IMG/VR virus record: IMGVR_UViG_3300006108_000074
Span: 1-20,795 of that record
DNA length: 20,795 nt
Reading direction: 5' to 3' (one strand)
Source of the DNA: a virus
The notes under the pieces are model-generated. The model was given only the letters and a program-made list of their open reading frames with translations. It searched no databases and was not told the origin of the DNA. Below, piece by piece: positions 17,930-20,795 of this stretch (position 1 is its first letter; the number at the start of each line of letters is the position of its first letter). Position numbers and translations under genes: made by a program.

Positions 17930-18232
17930 ATGAGTTCACGTTATCCTTATTTTAAGGAAATCCCATTTACGAACCGTATCGGGCAGACTGTCCAAGTTGG
18001 TGATAGGGTCGTGGTCGTCACGACCGGCTATTGTCATCGCGTCAATGTCCGTGAGGGCATCTTCCTCGGTGTCACCAACCGTCATCCAACCATCCAGGTG
18101 GTTGAAGAGGCTATGTGCTGGGTTGCTCCCGATGGTTCTATCGGTCGGTGGAAGGACGGCGCAAAATACGAAAAGCGTCGTCGCACAATCCGCAGGACGC
18201 TTCAGGCAGATCGAGTTTTTGCGCTGAAGTAA
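17930..18232 (+). CDS. Hypothetical 100-aa basic protein
   Basis: The ATG at 17930 stands behind a double SD (AGGAG, AAGGA) and four bases after the -1 frame stop of the preceding gene. The protein has a small beta-barrel look: TVQVGDRVVVVTTGY, VREGIFLGVTN and IQVVEEAMCWVAPDGSI, then a strongly basic tail (KYEKRRRTIRRTLQ). An RNA- or DNA-binding SH3-like fold is plausible. I do not recognise a family. Confidence 0.8.
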   Translation: MSSRYPYFKEIPFTNRIGQTVQVGDRVVVVTTGYCHRVNVREGIFLGVTNRHPTIQVVEEAMCWVAPDGSIGRWKDGAKYEKRRRTIRRTLQADRVFALK

Positions 18233-18261
18233 ATAGTTCAACGAAACGCATGTTACAGCGA

Positions 18262-18290
18262 ATGGGTCATCGTCATGGTGACCCATTTTG
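18262..18290 (+). terminator. Hairpin terminator after the 100-aa gene
   Basis: ATGGGTCA and TGACCCAT form an eight-bp stem with a nine-base loop, followed by TTTGC. It lies 30 bases past the stop codon and before the SD of the next gene. Confidence 0.55.
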
Positions 18291-18308
18291 CTTTAGAGGA
18301 GATGCCAG

Positions 18309-18623
18309 ATGTTTGCCACCAACGAAAGAGATGAAGCCTCAATCAGGCACTCGCTTGCTATGGCTCGTGCTCAAGTCACGGCTTTAGAGAAGCAGCTTCG
18401 CCCAGATTCACCAACCACGATGGAAAAGCTTAGCACCTATGAAGGTCTGTTGCACGACATTCAGATGTTTGCAGAGGTTGTGCTGGATGCTGAGTCAACC
18501 AGGAAGCTGATTCACAATATCTGCTCATGGTCATACGCGCATCGCTGCGGCAATGGTGAGTTCTCTGAGGAAGAACAACAGGAAATCATCGACAGAGCAT
18601 TTAGAAAGCTCAGGGATCGATAA
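18309..18623 (+). CDS. Hypothetical 104-aa helical protein
   Basis: SD GGAG lies seven bases before the ATG. The protein is wholly helical and charged, with a heptad-like N-terminal half (IRHSLAMARAQVTALEKQL) and an acidic C-terminal helix (SEEEQQEIIDRAFRKL). It has no membrane segment or catalytic motif. The stop codon overlaps the late promoter GATAAATA of the next gene. Unrecognised. Confidence 0.78.
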   Translation: MFATNERDEASIRHSLAMARAQVTALEKQLRPDSPTTMEKLSTYEGLLHDIQMFAEVVLDAESTRKLIHNICSWSYAHRCGNGEFSEEEQQEIIDRAFRKLRDR

Positions 18624-18627
18624 ATAT
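18620..18627 (+). promoter_or_regulatory. Late promoter of the 404-aa gene
   Basis: GATAAATA, one base from the late consensus, overlapping the upstream stop codon and 27 bases before the ATG at 18655. Confidence 0.6.
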
Positions 18628-18654
18628 CCTTACGTTTAAACCACAGGTTCCAAG

Positions 18655-19869
18655 ATGCTAGTCAAAGACCTTTTCGAATCCTCAGAATCGCTTGAGAGCG
18701 TTGCTAACGAAGTTTACTCCGCTTTCGCATCTGCCCCAGAAGCTCGCCGCGCAACTACCCACCGTCCAGTAAAGGAAGGCAATCAGATGATGATTGAGTT
18801 CCGTCATTGGGGCTCTTGGGAAATGCCACAGGGCGAAGAAGATGATGGCGATTACGATTGGGAAGTTCCAACCGACGCGACTGGCCGTGCAGCTGAAAAG
18901 ATTGCTGCGGACCTAAGAAAGAAATTCCCAAAGTTCACCATCGAGTTCTCCTTCGAAGAGAAGAAGTACATGATGGTCTTCGTAAAAGCAAAAGCCGTAA
19001 AGGAAAATACCATGAAAGTCAGTGAGCTGTTCTCCGCGGCTGGTAAGCCAGTAAATGAAGATTGGGGTTCCAGCGATTGGTACCCAGTCATGCAGGCCAT
19101 GGCCAGAAACCTCCATGCAGGCATGAACATGCACGACGCGGCTTATGAGGCTGCGGTTCGATACAAAGACATGATGGGCTATGAAGACACTGCTGATGGT
19201 GACGAGGATATGATCCACGCAACTATCCATCGCTGGGCTCACATCTCTCCAGAAAACAAGAAGAAGTTCATGGACGAAGCTGCCGGTAAGAAGGTTACCG
19301 AAGCTGCTGATCCAAAGACGATGTCCCGCGCTGAAATCGAGAAGGAACTCGATAAGCTTGAAGGCATGCAGTACGACAAGATGGAGAAGTGGGAGCGTCA
19401 ACGCCGTGCTGAACTTCGCGTCGCTCTCAAGAACATGGACACTCCTCCAAAGACCAAGAATAAGGCCGGCATGCCATCTTGGCACGCATCTGCTCCTATC
19501 TCTGCAGCTGAACGCGCAGAAGCTAAGAAGGCAGAAAAGGAAGAGAAAGAAAAGCTCGACAGCCAGCTGTACCACAAAGTTGTTAATGCTATCGGCAACA
19601 GCTTCCCAGACGGTGACCCAATGGATCACTTCATGGACTGGATGGAGCGCAAGGGCCTCGACATGAAGGACGTTGATCGCGTCTTTAGGAAGTACGAAGG
19701 CAAGTCCTACTATCGCTACCTCGCGAACATGTGGGACGACTATGCTGGTGACAACATGGCTGACGCGAACAGCGAAATCGCTGCCGGCAAGAAGCCAGCA
19801 TCATCTGTGTTCTATCACTGGGACGGCAAGTCCAAGAAGGTCACCAAGGAAAAGAACCCATGGAAGTAA
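18655..19869 (+). CDS. Two-part 404-aa phage protein with internal start
   Basis: Residues 1-119 form a small domain (LVKDLFESSESLESVANEVYSAF, then a beta-rich MIEFRHWGSWEMPQG). Residue 120 begins again with MKVSELFSAAG, like the N-terminus MLVKDLFESS. An SD AAGGA stands seven bases before that internal ATG (19012), so a 285-residue second product is likely. The rest is charged and helical, with a Lys/Glu-rich linker (AERAEAKKAEKEEKEKL) and an aromatic, Asp-rich C-terminus. It may be a fusion of two internal-head-type proteins. It is late by promoter. No enzyme motif is seen. Confidence 0.8.
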   Translation: MLVKDLFESSESLESVANEVYSAFASAPEARRATTHRPVKEGNQMMIEFRHWGSWEMPQGEEDDGDYDWEVPTDATGRAAEKIAADLRKKFPKFTIEFSFEEKKYMMVFVKAKAVKENTMKVSELFSAAGKPVNEDWGSSDWYPVMQAMARNLHAGMNMHDAAYEAAVRYKDMMGYEDTADGDEDMIHATIHRWAHISPENKKKFMDEAAGKKVTEAADPKTMSRAEIEKELDKLEGMQYDKMEKWERQRRAELRVALKNMDTPPKTKNKAGMPSWHASAPISAAERAEAKKAEKEEKEKLDSQLYHKVVNAIGNSFPDGDPMDHFMDWMERKGLDMKDVDRVFRKYEGKSYYRYLANMWDDYAGDNMADANSEIAAGKKPASSVFYHWDGKSKKVTKEKNPWK

Positions 19870-19871
19870 AA

Positions 19872-20363
19872 ATGTCCCTGCTTCAGCAGGCTGAAATTAT
19901 TAACGAAGCGACTGACGCCAAACGCGAACAGATGTTAGCTGCTGGCAAGATGGCGAACAAGATCGCAACTACTGAAATTAAAAAGGCCGGGCTTAGCACC
20001 TCGTACCCACAGAAGGGAGCAACCTTCAAAAAGGCAGCAATCAGTCTTTCTCTGTCAGCCAAGGGCGGCGCCCTCTTTGACCATTCTGTTCCCCTGAAAA
20101 ATAGACATGATGGCCAAACTGCGCCTGCCTATGTAGCTTTTACTGTTTACGTTCTTTCATCTGGTGAAACGTTTAGAAACTCAATGGACGGCCCAATAGA
20201 TGAGAGCAAGGATTACTTTCATTGGTCGCATGAATGGAAAGATGAAGCCCCTACCGAAGCAGAGCTTAAGGCACAAATTCCTGCATTTAGGGCGGCAATC
20301 GAAAAAGCACTGAAAAAGTTCGACGAAGTTAAAAAGACCCTTGAAAAAAGGGATAGCAAGTAG
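19872..20363 (+). CDS. Hypothetical 163-aa phage protein
   Basis: Two starts are possible: 19860 (overlapping the previous stop) and 19872, which has a well-spaced SD GGAAG and gives MSLLQQAEIINEATDAKRE; I prefer the latter. The middle is beta-rich (VAFTVYVLSSGETF) and the C-terminus a lysine-rich helix (RAAIEKALKKFDEVKKTLEKRD). The N-terminal Q-x-x-E-I-I-N-E-A pattern loosely recalls capsid-targeting sequences. Probably co-transcribed with the 404-aa gene. No family is recognised. Confidence 0.8.
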   Translation: MSLLQQAEIINEATDAKREQMLAAGKMANKIATTEIKKAGLSTSYPQKGATFKKAAISLSLSAKGGALFDHSVPLKNRHDGQTAPAYVAFTVYVLSSGETFRNSMDGPIDESKDYFHWSHEWKDEAPTEAELKAQIPAFRAAIEKALKKFDEVKKTLEKRDSK

Positions 20364-20373
20364 GCAAAAGCAG

Positions 20374-20419
20374 TTTACATTCTCCATCAGGTAGGGTATA
20401 ATGATCCTATCTGATGGAG
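20374..20419 (+). promoter_or_regulatory. Sigma70 promoter in the loop of an SD-sequestering hairpin
   Basis: TTTACA (20374-20379), 17-base spacer, TATAAT (20397-20402). The 5' arm CTCCATCAGGTAGG (20382-20395) pairs with CCTATCTGATGGAG (20406-20419) over 14 positions (one G-T wobble), the -10 box forming the loop and the SD GGAGG the end of the 3' arm. RNA started here (about 20409) lacks the 5' arm and is translatable; read-through RNA is not. Confidence 0.85.
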
Positions 20420-20425
20420 GAAAAT

Positions 20426-20674
20426 ATGGACCTGCTGACCCTCAAGAAAGAACTTCATTCCCGCGTCGTGACCGTCACCTTCTTGAAGAAGAACGGCGAC
20501 ATCCGCGTGATGAACTGCACCACCGATCTCAATCAAGTTCCCCCTTCCTTCTGGCCAGCTTCGCGCCCGCTCCATGAAGAGAAGCCGGACTATGGTGATC
20601 AAGTCCGAGTCTACGACGTGACCGCTCAAGGATGGCGGTCGTTCCTGTTTGAGAACGTCATCGATATCTCATAA
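20426..20674 (+). CDS. SH3-barrel-like phage protein (DUF2693-like)
   Basis: The ATG at 20426 follows SD GGAGG; an in-frame ATG at 20414 precedes the SD and is unlikely. The 82-residue protein has the pattern VVTVTFLKKNGDIRVMNCTTDL followed by GDQVRVYDVTAQGWRSF, typical of a small SH3-barrel family common in T4-like phages (DUF2693, named from memory). The role is unknown. Its early-type promoter and hairpin imply expression only from its own start site. Confidence 0.85.
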   Translation: MDLLTLKKELHSRVVTVTFLKKNGDIRVMNCTTDLNQVPPSFWPASRPLHEEKPDYGDQVRVYDVTAQGWRSFLFENVIDIS

Positions 20675-20677
20675 ATA
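20670..20677 (+). promoter_or_regulatory. Late promoter before tRNA-Leu(UAA)
   Basis: CATAAATA overlapping the stop codon of the SH3-like gene, eight bases before the tRNA. Confidence 0.55.
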
Positions 20678-20684
20678 TCAATAC

Positions 20685-20761
20685 GCCTCAGTACGCTAAT
20701 TGGTAAAGCGGCTCCTCTTAAAATGGAGTGTTTGTGGGTTCAAATCCCTCCCGAGGCACCA
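20685..20761 (+). tRNA. tRNA-Leu(UAA) with short variable loop
   Basis: Acceptor GCCTCAG/CCGAGGC (one A-C mismatch), D-arm CGCT/AGCG, anticodon stem CTCCT/TGGAG (last pair T-T) with loop CTTAAAA (anticodon TAA), variable loop TGTTT, T-stem GTGGG/CCCTC (one T-T mismatch), discriminator A and CCA. Like the CAA tRNA at 1336 it has a Leu anticodon in a class I body. Confidence 0.88.
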
Positions 20762-20781
20762 TCATATCAGAAAGAGTACCA

Positions 20782-20795
20782 ATGACCCGCCGCTA
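20782..20795 (+). CDS. Start of a gene cut by the window end
   Basis: ATG followed by Thr-Arg-Arg, behind an AGAAAGAG leader six bases upstream. Too short to identify. Confidence 0.35.

Overview
The window looks like part of the genome of a large T4-like myophage, probably infecting an alphaproteobacterium. This host guess is an inference. T4-type late promoters (TATAAATA and one-mismatch forms) stand before many genes. About fifteen tRNA genes are scattered between protein genes. Six free-standing homing endonucleases are present (four GIY-YIG, two HNH). Small phage-type proteins and an internal-head-protein-like N-terminus complete the picture. No integrase, IS element, CRISPR array or host housekeeping gene was seen.

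Region 1 (1-5510) is a tRNA and homing-endonuclease zone. It has canonical tRNAs for Thr, Ile, Leu (three), Ser, Ala, Pro and Gly, plus a probable tRNA-Gly(CCC) carrying a 53-nt insertion at the anticodon loop. Several structured non-coding elements look tRNA-derived or contain a T-arm-like hairpin. Two of them, at 1418-1528 and 2911-3064, share a near-identical core; the second is the 5' leader of a protein gene and is closed by a 20-bp helix. Both HNH genes and one GIY-YIG gene have their late promoter inside the loop of a hairpin whose 3' arm covers the ribosome binding site. This is the architecture known for T4 I-TevI and lysozyme, where only late transcripts are translatable.

Region 2 (5510-10251) mixes a GIY-YIG gene, small hypothetical genes, a SAM-methyltransferase-like protein with a T4 capsid-targeting-like N-terminus, a hexapeptide acetyltransferase, four more tRNAs, a structured segment with two GNRA-type hairpins, and a minus-strand metallophosphoesterase-like protein that has lost most metal ligands.

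Region 3 (10263-16022) is a compact enzyme cassette: subtilisin-like protease, Fe(II)/2OG oxygenase, PP-loop ATPase, second Fe(II)/2OG (aspartyl-hydroxylase-like) oxygenase, GGDEF diguanylate cyclase, QueC-like PP-loop protein and YqeY-like protein. The first four are tightly packed or overlapping and could act together in modifying a protein or peptide. The diguanylate cyclase overlaps the QueC-like gene and has its own near-consensus sigma70 promoter.

Region 4 (16023-20795) holds a VWA/MIDAS protein, a GIY-YIG gene joined to both neighbours by ATGA overlaps, a small gene apparently split by a -1 frameshift just before its stop, several hypothetical proteins, a two-part protein with an internal start, an SH3-barrel-like protein whose sigma70 -10 box lies in the loop of a 14-bp SD-sequestering hairpin, and a tRNA-Leu(UAA) with a short variable loop.
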